The notes beneath the pieces were generated by a model that was not told where the DNA came from, searched no databases, and saw only the letters and a program-made list of their open reading frames with translations. Source: Fodinibacter sp963834965 (GTDB lineage Bacteria > Actinomycetota > Actinomycetes > Actinomycetales > Dermatophilaceae). Taken from it: a DNA stretch of 64,000 bases. Positions 1 to 11,491 of the stretch are shown here, piece after piece (the stretch's first letter is position 1; every line of letters starts with the position of its first letter). Location of the stretch: NCBI GenBank assembly GCA_963834965.1, contig CAWIEI010000032.1:1-64000 (forward strand). The letters run 5' to 3'. Both the position numbers and the translations under genes were made by a program.

Positions 1-1434
1 GCCGAGCCCGCCGCTCGAGGTCTCCTTGGTCACCCCCGGCCACGAGGTGGACTCCTCGGCGATGGTGACGATGCCGGGCACGCGCTTGTACTACGTCGCG
101 TTCGCCTCCTGGAGCAGGCCGATGGCCTCCAGGTGCTCACGGCCGCCGTGCACGTTGGGCACCCACTCGCCGTCCTTGCGCGAGTAGTCGACGTAGAGGA
201 TCGAGGCGACGGCGTCGACCCGCAGCCCGTCGACGTGGAACTCCTCGAGCCAGTACAGGGCGTTGGCGACCAGGAAGTTGCGCACCTCGAGCCGGCCGAA
301 GTCGAACACGTGGGTGCCCCAGTCGGGCTGGTCGCCGCGGCGCGGGTCGGGGTGCTCGTAGAGCGGCAGCCCGTCGAAGCGGGCCAGCGCGAACGCGTCG
401 CGCGGGAAGTGCCCCGGCACCCAGTCGAGGATGACGCCGATGCCGGCCTGGTGCAGGCGGTCGACGAGGTACTTGAAGTCGTCGGGGGCGCCGAAGCGCG
501 CGGTCGGCGCGTAGTAGCCGGTGACCTGGTAGCCCCACGAAGGGCCGTACGGGTGCTCCATCACCGGCAGCAGCTCGACGTGCGTGAAGCCGAGGTCGGC
601 GACGTAGTTGACGAGGTGCTCGGCGAGGTCGCGGTACGACATGCCCTGGCGCCACGAGCCCAGGTGCACCTCGTAGACGCTCATCGGGCCGTCGGCGTGG
701 GGGTTGCGCCCGGAGCGCTCGTCCATCCACGTCGTGTCGGCCCACTCGTGGCCCGAGTGGTCGACGACCGACCCGGCGTTCGGCGGGCACTCGGTGCGGC
801 GAGCCATCGGGTCGGCCTTGGTGCGCACGACGTCGTCGGCGCCGCGGATCTCGTACTTGTAGATGTTGCCGACGCCGACCTCGGGCACGAACAGCTCCCA
901 CACCCCGGAGGAGCCGATCAGCCGCATCGGGTGGATGCGGCCGTCCCAGTCGTTGAAGTCGCCGATGACCCGCACGGCCTTGGCCCGCGGCGCCCACACC
1001 GCGAACGCCACGCCGCGAACGTTCCCCATCGGGCCGGGGTACTCGTGCAGCCGCGCCCCGAGCACGTCGACAGCCTGCTCGTGGCGGCCCTCGTTGACCA
1101 GGTGCAGGTCGACCTCGCCCAGGGTCGGGGCGAACCGGTAGGGGTCGTCCTGCAGGTGCTCGATGCCGTCGGCCCACGCGACGAGCAGGCGGTAGTCCAT
1201 GGTGCGGGTCGCATCGGGACCAACCGCGGTCCACACGCCCTCGGCCTCGTGCGCCAGCACCAGGTCCTCGCCGTCCTCGAAGCGCACGCGGACCGACTGG
1301 GCGAGCGGCTTGAGCACCCGGATCCAGCCCACCCCCTCGAGGTGCTGGCCGAGCAGGTCGTGCGGCTGCTGGTGACGACCCTGGACGAGGGCGGTGATCG
1401 CGCCGCCCACCTCTGGTGTGGGCGTGGGGGTCAC
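1..1434 (-). pseudogene. glgB: 1,4-alpha-glucan branching enzyme GlgB, 3' end off window, in-frame stop as sequenced
   Basis: GlgB makes alpha-1,6 branches in glycogen-type glucan. About the first 478 codons are here. An N-terminal carbohydrate-binding region is followed by the GH13 core: GYYAPTARFG, the HVDGLRVDAVAS segment carrying the nucleophile Asp, and then the family-typical stretch after YSRKDGEW. The start is GTG at 1434, with AAGGAG 8 bases upstream, and it overlaps the pep2 stop as GTGA. The oddity is a TAG at 91-93, where relatives have Val or similar in NAT-x-YKRVPG. The reading frame continues past it as family-like sequence (YKRVPGIVTIAEEST, positions 46-90), so this is a point change, not a real C terminus. 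It could be a sequencing error or a true nonsense mutation. The identity is certain; the integrity is not. Confidence 0.88.
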
Positions 1435-2884
1435 GACGGGTCTCCTTGCGTGGTGGGGTGCTGGAGAAGCGGGCGGTGAGCCGGCGACCGCGGCGAGGGG
1501 ATCGCGACCCAGCCGGGGCGGTTGCGGGCCTCGTAGACGACCTCGTACATGGCCTTGTCGAGCTCGAACGCGGCGAGCAGGGCGCCGAGCGAGCGGGGGT
1601 CCTGGCCGGCACGGGCGGCGTACCCGTCGAGGAAGGCCTGCTGGGCCGAGGTCACCCAGTCGCGGGCGGAGGTTCCGCCGGCCTGCTCGCGGGTGCCGCC
1701 GACGTAGTCGAAGCGCGCAGCATCCCCGCGACGTCGCGGACCCACTGGTCGGGCAGCGAGCGCTCCGACAGCGGCCGCAGCGGCTCGCCCTCGAAGTCGA
1801 GCAGCACCCAGCCGCGCTCGGGGGAGTGCAGCACCTGGCCGAGGTGGTAGTCGCCGTGGATGCGTTGCAGCGCAGGCCAGCTGGCTTCGGCGGCTGCGTC
1901 GAACACCGCGTCGACGGGACCGCGCACGGCCTCGAGCCCGGGCTCCTCGGCGACGGCAGCCTCGAAGCGGGCCCGCATCTCGGCGACGATCGTGGCGGCC
2001 TGCTCGGTGGTGGTCGGCTCGGTGCCGAACGCCTCGGCGAGGGTGGTGTGCACCTCGGCCGTGGCCTCGCCGAGCGCCCGGGCCGGCCCGGTGAAGTCGG
2101 TGCCCTCCTCGGCAGCCCGCAGCGCCACGCGCCAGGCGTCCTCGACGCCGGGCAGGAACTCCTGCGCGAAGGCCAGGTGCCCGGATGCCGGCTGGTCGCC
2201 CTCCGTGCCCGGGTGCGGCCAGTGCCCGGTGACTGACCCGACGACCGCGGGGACCCGGCGCGAGCCGGCATCGACGAGCGCGCCCTGCAGCACGACGTCG
2301 GGGTTCTCGCCCGGGGAGAGCATCCGGAAGACCTTGACGATGAGGGGGGTGTGGTGGCCGTCGGGCAGGTCGCAGTCGAGGATGACCGAGGTGTTGGACT
2401 GCTCGCCGGACAGCACCCGCGAGGTGCGCACGTGCACCTCTGGGCCCCAGCTCGGTTGCGGCGCACCGGCGACCGACTCCTCGACCACCCCGGACACCTT
2501 CGACGACGCGGCCTGCACGCGGCCCTGCACGAGCTCGAGCAGCTGCGCGGCGTAGACCGGGTCGTGCGGGCCGTCGTAGACCCACCGGCGCCCGAGCACG
2601 GAGTGCTCCATGGTGCCGACCAGGGCGTGGTCGGCGCTGCCGAGCGGTTCGCCGCGGTAGGTGAGGGGCACCTGGTAGACCACCGGCTCGGGGCCGGCCT
2701 CGTCGGCCAGGATGAGCGTCTCGACCCCCACCTCGCCGGTGGGGTCGTCGAGGCGCCAGGTGGCGAGCATCCGCAGCTGTGGCTGCTGGCCCTTCGCGGC
2801 GTACCAGCGCTGGGCGCCCATCCAGCCCGAGACCAGCTCGACCTTCGTGGGGCTCAGGGATGCGCCGGTGTGGATCTCAGCCAC
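1431..2884 (-). pseudogene. pep2: maltokinase Pep2 (Mak), one-base frameshift as sequenced
   Basis: Maltokinase phosphorylates maltose with ATP to maltose 1-phosphate, the substrate of GlgE. The N-terminal cap (GWMGAQRWYAAKGQ) and the kinase-like lobe (RIHGDYHLGQVL catalytic loop, LLDFEGEP metal-binding Asp) are present. GTG at 2884 is chosen because it directly precedes AEIHTGASL; it overlaps the treS stop by 8 bases. Around 1712-1719, after DVAGMLR, the frame breaks. The family-typical FDY-GG-TRE continuation appears in another frame and runs to a TGA at 1431 that overlaps the glgB start. The whole span is 1454 bases, one short of a multiple of three with respect to a family-like protein, consistent with one lost base in the CGCGC stretch. 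With the frame restored the protein is about 484 residues, normal for the family. Confidence 0.88.
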
Positions 2885-4624
2885 GCACCTCACCTCGTCG
2901 GGGTGCGAGTGCGAGCCAGAAGAAGTCACGCGACCCGAGCGTGATGGTGATGGTGCCGTCAGAGCCGATGTCGGGAAAACCGCTGCCGCCGAACAGGTCT
3001 CGGGTCTCCCAGTCCCAGAGCTCCTCGGGCAGCGTGATGGTGGTGGACTGCGGCCGCGACGACAGGTTGTTGACGCACAGCACGGCCAGGGCCGAGCGGT
3101 CCTCGCTGTCGCGCTCGCGCCGGTCGACCCGCACGAACGAGAGCACCCGGTCGTGGGTCGAGCCGCAGACCTCGAAGTCGCCGAGCCCGAACACGGGGTG
3201 CTCGCGGCGCACCGACAGCATCCCCCGCAGCCAGTGCAGGCGGGAGGAGCCGCTCGCCATCTGCGCCTCGACGTTGACGTGGTTGTGGTGGTAGACGAGC
3301 GACTGGATGACCGGCAGGTAGAGCTTGCCGGGGTCGGCGGTGGAGAACCCGGCGTTGCGGTCGGGGGTCCACTGCATCGGCGTGCGCACGGCATCGCGGT
3401 CGTTGAGCCAGATGTTGTCGCCCATCCCGATCTCGTCGCCGTAGTAGAGGCACGGGGAACCGGGCAGCGACAGCAGCAGGGCGTGGATCAGCTCGAACTC
3501 GGGGCGGGAGTTGTCGAGCAGCGACGCGAGCCGGCGGCGGATGCCGACGTTGGCCCGCATCCGCGGGTCGGGGGCGTACCAGCCGTACATCGCGGCGCGC
3601 TGCTCGGGCGTGACCATCTCGAGCGTCAGCTCGTCGTGGTTGCGCAGGAAGGTGCCCCACTGCGCGCCCTGGGGGATGGCCGGCGTGTCGGCGAGCACGT
3701 CGATGATCGGCGCCGCCTTCTCCTCGCGCAGCGCGTAGTAGAGCATCGGCATCACCGGGAAGTGGAAGCACATCTGGCACTCCGGCGTCTCCTCGGTGCC
3801 GAAGTAGTCGACGACGTCGCGCGGGGGCTGGTTGGCCTCGGCGAGCAGGATGCGCCCGGGGTACTCGGTGTCGACCATGGCGCGCAGCTCGGCGAGGAAC
3901 TGGTGGGTCTTCGGGTGGTTCTCGCCGTTGTGGCCCTCCTCCTCGAAGAGGTACGGCACGGCATCGAGCCGGAAGCCGTCGATGCCCATGTCCATCCAGA
4001 ACCGCACGACGTCGTACATCGCCTCGTGGACCTTGGGGTTCTCGAAGTTCAGGTCGGGCTGGTGGCTGAAGAACCGGTGCCAGAAGAACTGCCGCCGGAT
4101 CGGGTCGAAGGTCCAGTTGGAGGTCTCGGTGTCGACGAAGATGATGCGGGCGTCGGTGTACTTGTCGTCGGTGTCGCTCCACACGTAGAAGTCGCCGAAC
4201 GGGCCGTCGGGGTCGCTGCGCGACGCCTGGAACCACGGGTGCTGGTCGCTGGTGTGGTTCATGACGAAGTCGGTGATGATCCGGATGCCGCGCGCGTGCG
4301 CCTGGGTGATCAGCTCGCGGAACTCCGGCAGCGTGCCGAACTCGGGCAGCACCTGGGTGTAGTCGGAGATGTCGTAGCCGCCGTCGCGCAGCGGGCTCGC
4401 GTAGAACGGCGGCAGCCAGAGGCAGTCGACGCCGAGCCACTGCAGGTAGTCGAGCCGGTTGACGATGCCCGCGAAGTCGCCCTCACCGGAGCCGGTGCTG
4501 TCACCGAAGGCGCGCACGAGCACCTCGTAGAAGACGGCGGTGCGGAACCACTCGGGGTCGTGGCGCAGCCCGGGCTGGTTGGCGCCGAGCCCCGGGGTGG
4601 AGTGACCCATGCCGAGGATCGCCG

Positions 4625-4628
<4 letters not shown>
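2877..4628 (-). CDS. treS: trehalose synthase TreS (maltose alpha-D-glucosyltransferase)
   Basis: TreS interconverts trehalose and maltose and feeds the GlgE pathway together with Pep2. The 583-residue protein is a typical GH13 enzyme: DWYRTAVFYEV-like opening (EWFRTAVFYEVLVRAF), IITDFVMNHTS, DGFRLDAVPYL with the nucleophile Asp, ILLAEANQPP with the acid Glu, and FLRNHDELTLE with the third carboxylate. Length matches stand-alone TreS, so there is no fused maltokinase; that role is the separate downstream pep2. Its GTG start overlaps the glgE stop (GTGA), and its stop overlaps pep2, so glgE-treS-pep2-glgB should be translated as one coupled operon. Confidence 0.95.
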
Positions 4629-6652
<2,024 letters not shown>

Positions 6653-6749
6653 AACGACGAACCTACCGGCCACGACCGGGGCGGAACACGTCGCAGGGCA
6701 TCCCGGATCTCGCACCGCAAGATCATGACGACCGCGTGAAAGTTCCGGA

Positions 6750-6765
6750 TGAAAGCGTTTACCCA
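6750..6765. promoter_or_regulatory. candidate LacI-family operator between glgE and glgP
   Basis: The sequence TGAAAGCGTTTACCCA contains the near-palindromic AAAGCGTTT core typical of LacI/GalR-type operators. It lies in the 134-base divergent space between glgE and glgP, 22 bases before the glgP start. A sugar- or maltose-responsive repressor could control both directions. No regulator gene for it lies next to it. Confidence 0.45.
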
Positions 6766-6772
6766 CGTGCCC

Positions 6773-6778
6773 TACGAT
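6773..6778 (+). promoter_or_regulatory. -10 hexamer for leaderless glgP
   Basis: TACGAT fits TANNNT and ends 8 bases before the glgP GTG, so transcription would begin at or next to the start codon. No Shine-Dalgarno sequence precedes this GTG. Confidence 0.45.
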
Positions 6779-6786
6779 GACCCCTC

Positions 6787-9369
6787 GTGAAGGCCATCCG
6801 CCGCTTCAGCGTGCGCCCCGTGCTCCCTGCCCGCATCGCCGCGCTCGGCGACCTCGCGATGAACCTGAGGTGGAGCTGGCACCCCCCGCTGCGTGACCTC
6901 TTCGAGTCCATCGACCCGGCCCGGTGGGCCGCGGTGGGCGAGGACCCGGTCGCCATGCTCTCGGCCGTCGAGCCGGTCGAGCTCGAGCGGCTGGCCAACG
7001 ACCCGGCCTTCGTCGAGCGGGTCGACACCGCCAAGGAGGCCCTCGACCGCTACCTCGGTGAGGACCGCTGGTACCAGCGGTGGGGCCGCGAGCAGGACGA
7101 GGGCGTGCCCTCGGCGATCGCCTACTTCAGCGCCGAGTTCGGCATCACCGCCGCCCTGCCGCAGTACTCCGGCGGCCTGGGCATCCTCGCGGGCGACCAC
7201 CTCAAGGCCGCCTCAGACATCGGGGTGCCGATCATGGGCGTGGGCCTGTTCTACAAGACGGGGTACTTCCGCCAGAGCCTGAACCGCGACGGCTGGCAGC
7301 AGGAGGACTACCCGGTCCTCGACCCCGACGGCCTGCCGCTGTCCCTGCTGCGCGACGAGGACGGCGCCCCGGCGGGCGTCACCATCGAGCTGCCCGGCGG
7401 CCGCGAGCTGCACGCCCACATCTGGCGGGCCCAGGTCGGCCGGGTGACCCTGCTGCTGCTCGACTCCGACGTGCACGAGAACGACGAGGCGGCGCGCAGC
7501 ATCACCGAGCGGCTCTACGGCGGTGGCGGCGAGCTGCGCCTGCAGCAGGAGATGCTGCTCGGCATGGGCGGCGTGCGCGCGCTGCGGCTGTGGTCGCAGA
7601 TCACTGGTGGCCCGGCCCCCGACGTCTACCACGCCAACGAGGGCCACGCCGGCTTCCTCGGTGTCGAGCGGATCAGCGAGCTGGTGCGCGCCGAGGCGAT
7701 GAGCTTCGACGAGGCGCTCGAGGCCGTGCGCGGTGCCACCGTCTTCACCACCCACACCCCCGTGCCCGCCGGCATCGACCGGTTCGACGGCTCGCTCATC
7801 GAGCTCTACTTCGGTGGGGCGCAGGCCCTCGAGGGCGTGCCCGTCGAGCGGCTGCTGCGCCTCGGCGCCGAGACCTACGAGGGCGGCTCGGCCGGCATGT
7901 TCAACATGGCCGTCATGGGCCTGCGGCTCGCCCAGCGCGCCAACGGGGTCTCGCAGCTGCACGGCGTCGTGAGCCGCGAGATGTTCGACGGCCTGTGGCC
8001 GGGCTTCGACGACGCCGAGGTGCCGATCACCTCGATCACCAACGGCGTGCACGGCCCCACCTGGGTCGACCGCAAGGTGTTCGAGGTGGCCCGCACCCAC
8101 GCCGACGTCACCGACCTCGACACCCAGGAGTCCTGGGAGCGGTTCGCCACCGTGCCGCGCGATGCCGTGTGGGCGACCAAGCGAGCGCTGCGCCTGCAGC
8201 TCGTCGAGGAGGCCCGGCGCCGCACCCGGCAGTCGTGGCTCGAGCGCGGGGCGTCGCCGGCCGAGCTGGCCTGGACCGACGAGATCCTCGACCCCGACGT
8301 GCTGACCATCGGCTTCGCCCGCCGGGTGCCCACCTACAAGCGGCTCACCCTGATGCTGCGCGACCCCGTGCGGCTCAAGAAGCTGCTGCTGCACCCGACC
8401 CGGCCGGTGCAGCTGGTCATCGCCGGCAAGTCGCACCCGGCGGACGAGACCGGCAAGCAGCTGATCCAGCAGCTGGTGAAGTTCGCCGACGACCCCGAGG
8501 TGCGCCACCGCATTGTCTTCCTGCCCAACTACGACATCGCCATGGCGCTGCACCTCTACCCGGGCTGCGACGTCTGGCTCAACAACCCGCTGCGACCGTT
8601 CGAGGCCTGCGGCACCTCGGGGATGAAGGCGGCGCTCAACGGCGCGCTCAACCTGTCCATCCTCGACGGCTGGTGGGACGAGTGGTTCGACGGCAAGAAC
8701 GGCTGGGCCATCCCCACCGCCGACGGCGTCGAGGACCCCGAGCGGCGTGACGACATCGAGGCCCGGGCCCTCTACCAGCTCGTCGAGCGCCAGGTGGCCC
8801 CGCGGTTCTACGACACCGACGAGGACGGCCTCCCGCAGAACTGGCTGGCGATGATGCTGCACACCATCACCACCCTGGGGCCGAAGGTGCGGGCGAGCCG
8901 CATGGTGCGCGACTACACCGAGCAGCTCTACGTGCCCGCGGCCCGCTCCGGCTGGGCGCTCAAGGCCGACGACTACGCCGGCGCGCGCGACCTCGCCGCC
9001 TACAAGGCCAAGGCCCGCGACGCCTGGCGCGACGTGCACGTCGACCACGTCGAGTCCTCCGGCGTCGGCGACAGCCCCGAGCTCGGCGAGACGCTGCACG
9101 TCACGAGCTACGTCTCGCTCGGCGACCTCACCCCCGACGACGTCGAGGTGCAGGTCGTGCACGGGCGCACCAACCACCACGGCGACGAGCTGCACGACGT
9201 CTCGTCGGTGCCGCTCGCGCACGTGGAGTCCTACGAGCACGGTCGCCACCAGTTCGCCGGCGACCTGGAACTGCGCTCCTCGGGTGCCTTCGGCTACACG
9301 GTCCGCGTGCTGCCCAAGCACGACGGGCTGGCCCGGCCCAGCGAGCTCGGCCTGGTCGCCAACGCCTGA
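6787..9369 (+). CDS. glgP: alpha-glucan phosphorylase GlgP
   Basis: GlgP releases glucose 1-phosphate from alpha-1,4-glucan ends. At 860 residues it is the actinobacterial GT35 type, with an N-terminal DUF3417 region (NLRWSWHPPLRDLF) and the phosphorylase core: YFSAEFGI, QYSGGLGILAGDHLK, ITNGVHGPTW, and the pyridoxal-phosphate motif EACGTSGMKAALNGAL with Lys at about residue 614. The GTG start agrees with the family N terminus. It is transcribed away from the glgE operon, so synthesis and breakdown genes share one regulatory gap. A strong hairpin follows the stop. Confidence 0.95.
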   Translation: MKAIRRFSVRPVLPARIAALGDLAMNLRWSWHPPLRDLFESIDPARWAAVGEDPVAMLSAVEPVELERLANDPAFVERVDTAKEALDRYLGEDRWYQRWGREQDEGVPSAIAYFSAEFGITAALPQYSGGLGILAGDHLKAASDIGVPIMGVGLFYKTGYFRQSLNRDGWQQEDYPVLDPDGLPLSLLRDEDGAPAGVTIELPGGRELHAHIWRAQVGRVTLLLLDSDVHENDEAARSITERLYGGGGELRLQQEMLLGMGGVRALRLWSQITGGPAPDVYHANEGHAGFLGVERISELVRAEAMSFDEALEAVRGATVFTTHTPVPAGIDRFDGSLIELYFGGAQALEGVPVERLLRLGAETYEGGSAGMFNMAVMGLRLAQRANGVSQLHGVVSREMFDGLWPGFDDAEVPITSITNGVHGPTWVDRKVFEVARTHADVTDLDTQESWERFATVPRDAVWATKRALRLQLVEEARRRTRQSWLERGASPAELAWTDEILDPDVLTIGFARRVPTYKRLTLMLRDPVRLKKLLLHPTRPVQLVIAGKSHPADETGKQLIQQLVKFADDPEVRHRIVFLPNYDIAMALHLYPGCDVWLNNPLRPFEACGTSGMKAALNGALNLSILDGWWDEWFDGKNGWAIPTADGVEDPERRDDIEARALYQLVERQVAPRFYDTDEDGLPQNWLAMMLHTITTLGPKVRASRMVRDYTEQLYVPAARSGWALKADDYAGARDLAAYKAKARDAWRDVHVDHVESSGVGDSPELGETLHVTSYVSLGDLTPDDVEVQVVHGRTNHHGDELHDVSSVPLAHVESYEHGRHQFAGDLELRSSGAFGYTVRVLPKHDGLARPSELGLVANA

Positions 9370-9380
9370 CCCGACTTTGT

Positions 9381-9416
9381 GCGGATCTCCCACCTCCCGC
9401 GGGGTGGGAGATCCGC
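9381..9416. terminator. bidirectional terminator hairpin between glgP and lldD-like gene
   Basis: A perfect 14-base stem, GCGGATCTCCCACC at 9381-9394 with its complement at 9403-9416 and an 8-base loop, lies between convergent genes. Just after it the motif GCGGGGTGGCGG occurs twice (about 9423-9455), the second time running into GGATCCGCAAT, which echoes the stem. No clear U tract is present. Confidence 0.65.
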
Positions 9417-9461
9417 AATGGGTGCGGGGTGGCGGCCCGCTGCGGGGTGGCGGATCCGCAA

Positions 9462-10766
9462 TCAGTGGGGGAGGGGGGCCTCGACGAGGCGGTCCCTCGT
9501 GATGTCGGCCAGCGTGCGGCAGCCGGTCAGCGCCATGGTGAGGTCGAGCTCGGCGCGGATGTTGCGCAGCACCTCGGCGACCCCCGCCTGGCCGGCGATC
9601 GCCAGCCCGTAGACGTGCGGCCGCCCGATGCCGACGGCGTCCGCCCCCAGGGCGAGCGCGAGGAAGACGTCGGCGCCGGACCGGATGCCGCTGTCGAAGA
9701 GCACCGGCACGTCGGAGCCCGAGAAGCGGACGGCATCCACGACGCCGGGCAGCGCGTCAAGGGCGGCGACCGAGCGGTCGACCTGCCGGCCGCCGTGGTT
9801 GGACACCAGGATGCTGTCGACCCCCTCGTCGACCGCGCGCCGCGCGTCGTCGGGGTGCAGCACCCCCTTGAGCACCACCGGCAGCCGGGTCAGCTCGCGC
9901 AGCCGCGGCAGGTCGGCCCAGCTCAGGGAGGGCCGGGAGAACACATCGAGGAACGTCTCGGCGGCGGCGCGGGGCTCGGGGGCCGACAGGTTGTGCCGGG
10001 TGTCACCGGGGTGGTTGCGGCTCAGTGACACCAGCGTGCGCACCGCCGCCGGGGTCGGCCGGGGCTGCGGCTCGGGGTCGGCCTGCGCCTTGGCCGCCAC
10101 CCGCTCGGCGACGAGCCGCTGGAACACCGGGTCGGAGGTGTACTGGGCGATGCCCTCACCGCGGGCGAAGGGCAGGTGCCCCAGGTCGAGGTCGCGCGGG
10201 CGCCAGCCGAGGTACGCCGTGTCGAGGGTGACCACGATCGCCTCGCTGCCGCACGCCTCGGCCCGGTGCACCAGGCTGGCGACCAGGTCGTCATCGCTGC
10301 TCCAGTAGAGCTGGTACCAGTGGCCGGCGCCCCCGAGCGCCGCTGCCACGTCCTCCATCGGCACCGACGCCTGGGTGCTGAGGATGGGGGTGACCCCGAG
10401 CTCGCGGGCCGCCCGGGCCACGGCGAGGTCGGCGTCGGCGTGCGCCGCGGAGAGCACGCCGATGGGGGAGACGAGCAGCGGTGACGCGTGCCGGCGCCCG
10501 AACAGCTCGACCCCGAGGTCGCGCTCGCTCGTGTCGACGAGCATGCGGGGCACCACCCGCCAGCGGCCGAACGCCTCGCGGTTGGCGCGGGCGGTCTCCT
10601 CGCCACCGGCCGAGCCCGCGACGTAGGCGAACGCGCGCCGGGACATCACCCGCCGGGCGGCCCCCTCGAGCGCTGCCCCGTCGGTGGGCACCTCCGGGCG
10701 CCGGCCGAAGGTGCCGGCCCGGTAGATCGCGGACTGGGCGGCCTTCCCGACGTCGTGGAACGGCAT
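9462..10766 (-). CDS. FMN-dependent alpha-hydroxy-acid oxidizing protein, lactate 2-monooxygenase-like
   Basis: This 434-residue flavoenzyme of the glycolate oxidase/lactate dehydrogenase family oxidises L-2-hydroxy acids. Visible FMN-site motifs are LLVSPIGVLS, LSTQASVPMEDV, VVLKGVLHPDDA, SNHGGRQVD with the catalytic His, and FDSGIRSGADV. The long middle segment GWRPRDLDLGHLPFARGEGI followed by IAQYTSDPVF matches the extended loop of lactate 2-monooxygenases, which convert lactate to acetate, CO2 and water, better than that of LldD dehydrogenases. The start ATG at 10766 fits the family. It stands alone and converges on glgP. The exact substrate is inference. Confidence 0.85.
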   Translation of the reverse strand: MPFHDVGKAAQSAIYRAGTFGRRPEVPTDGAALEGAARRVMSRRAFAYVAGSAGGEETARANREAFGRWRVVPRMLVDTSERDLGVELFGRRHASPLLVSPIGVLSAAHADADLAVARAARELGVTPILSTQASVPMEDVAAALGGAGHWYQLYWSSDDDLVASLVHRAEACGSEAIVVTLDTAYLGWRPRDLDLGHLPFARGEGIAQYTSDPVFQRLVAERVAAKAQADPEPQPRPTPAAVRTLVSLSRNHPGDTRHNLSAPEPRAAAETFLDVFSRPSLSWADLPRLRELTRLPVVLKGVLHPDDARRAVDEGVDSILVSNHGGRQVDRSVAALDALPGVVDAVRFSGSDVPVLFDSGIRSGADVFLALALGADAVGIGRPHVYGLAIAGQAGVAEVLRNIRAELDLTMALTGCRTLADITRDRLVEAPLPH

Positions 10767-10868
10767 GCGGACTCCTGGCGGGCTGGCGGTGGGCGCACCG
10801 CGGCTGCCGCCTGTCTACCCGATCGCACCGGCGGGCGGAAGGTCGACCCGCCGCGGGCCCCACCCGCC

Positions 10869-10874
10869 TAGGGT
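10869..10874 (+). promoter_or_regulatory. -10 hexamer for leaderless membrane-protein gene
   Basis: TAGGGT ends 7 bases before the ATG at 10882, and no ribosome binding site is visible between them. Confidence 0.45.
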
Positions 10875-10881
10875 GTGCGCC

Positions 10882-11451
10882 ATGCCGCGTTTCAGCTGGG
10901 CCGCCTGGGGCCTCCTCGTCGTCGTGCTCGACCTCCCGCTCGCCGGCTGGGACGTGCTGCCCGACCTGGTGGGCTACGCCTGGCTGTTCGTCGGCCTGGC
11001 GGGAGGTCCGGCCCTGCACGTCGGTTTCGCCCGGGCGCGGGCGGCGGCGCTGGTCGGCATCCCGGTCTCGGTCATCACCGGCACTCCGTTCACCAACAAC
11101 GTCGTGGGCGTCGAGTGGGGCGCCGCCTTCGCCGGCATCCTGGTCAACGTGGTGGTGCTGCACCAGCTGGCCACGGCCATCCGCGACCTCGACCCGGTCG
11201 AGGGCGACAGCGACCAGCGGCGGTGGGCGAGCGGCATCCGGGTGGCGGCCCCGATCGCGGGTGGCGTCCAGCTCGTCGGCCTGGTGCTCCTGGCCACGGT
11301 GCTCGCGATCTTCTACGTCCTCGGGCTGCTCGCGCTCGTCATCGTCGGCATCATCGCGGTCGTGCTGCTGCACCGGGTCAACCGGGCCGGCTGGCTCGCC
11401 GCGGCGGCCCCGGCCGAGCCCGCCGGCCCCACGGAGCCCGTAACGCCCTGA
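10882..11451 (+). CDS. small integral membrane protein, function unknown
   Basis: I do not recognise a named family. The 189-residue protein has about four hydrophobic segments: WGLLVVVLDLPLAGWDVL, YAWLFVGLAGGPAL, FAGILVNVVVLHQLA, and a long stretch LVGLVLLATVLAIFYVLGLL continuing into a final hydrophobic run. It ends in an Ala/Pro-rich tail. The ATG at 10882 is preceded by a leaderless-type -10 box. It sits alone between the divergent flavoenzyme and the LacI regulator. No catalytic motif is seen. Confidence 0.75.
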   Translation: MPRFSWAAWGLLVVVLDLPLAGWDVLPDLVGYAWLFVGLAGGPALHVGFARARAAALVGIPVSVITGTPFTNNVVGVEWGAAFAGILVNVVVLHQLATAIRDLDPVEGDSDQRRWASGIRVAAPIAGGVQLVGLVLLATVLAIFYVLGLLALVIVGIIAVVLLHRVNRAGWLAAAAPAEPAGPTEPVTP

Positions 11452-11479
11452 CCCGCCACGCGGGTCGACGCCGGGTGGA

Positions 11480-11485
11480 TACCCT
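11480..11485 (+). promoter_or_regulatory. -10 hexamer for leaderless lacI-type gene
   Basis: TACCCT ends 6 bases before the ATG at 11492, consistent with a leaderless mRNA. Confidence 0.45.
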
Positions 11486-11491
11486 GCGCTC

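Noticed and set aside
1394..2236. Plus-strand ORF opposite pep2
   Set aside because: Ala/Gly/Arg-rich shadow of the minus-strand maltokinase gene.
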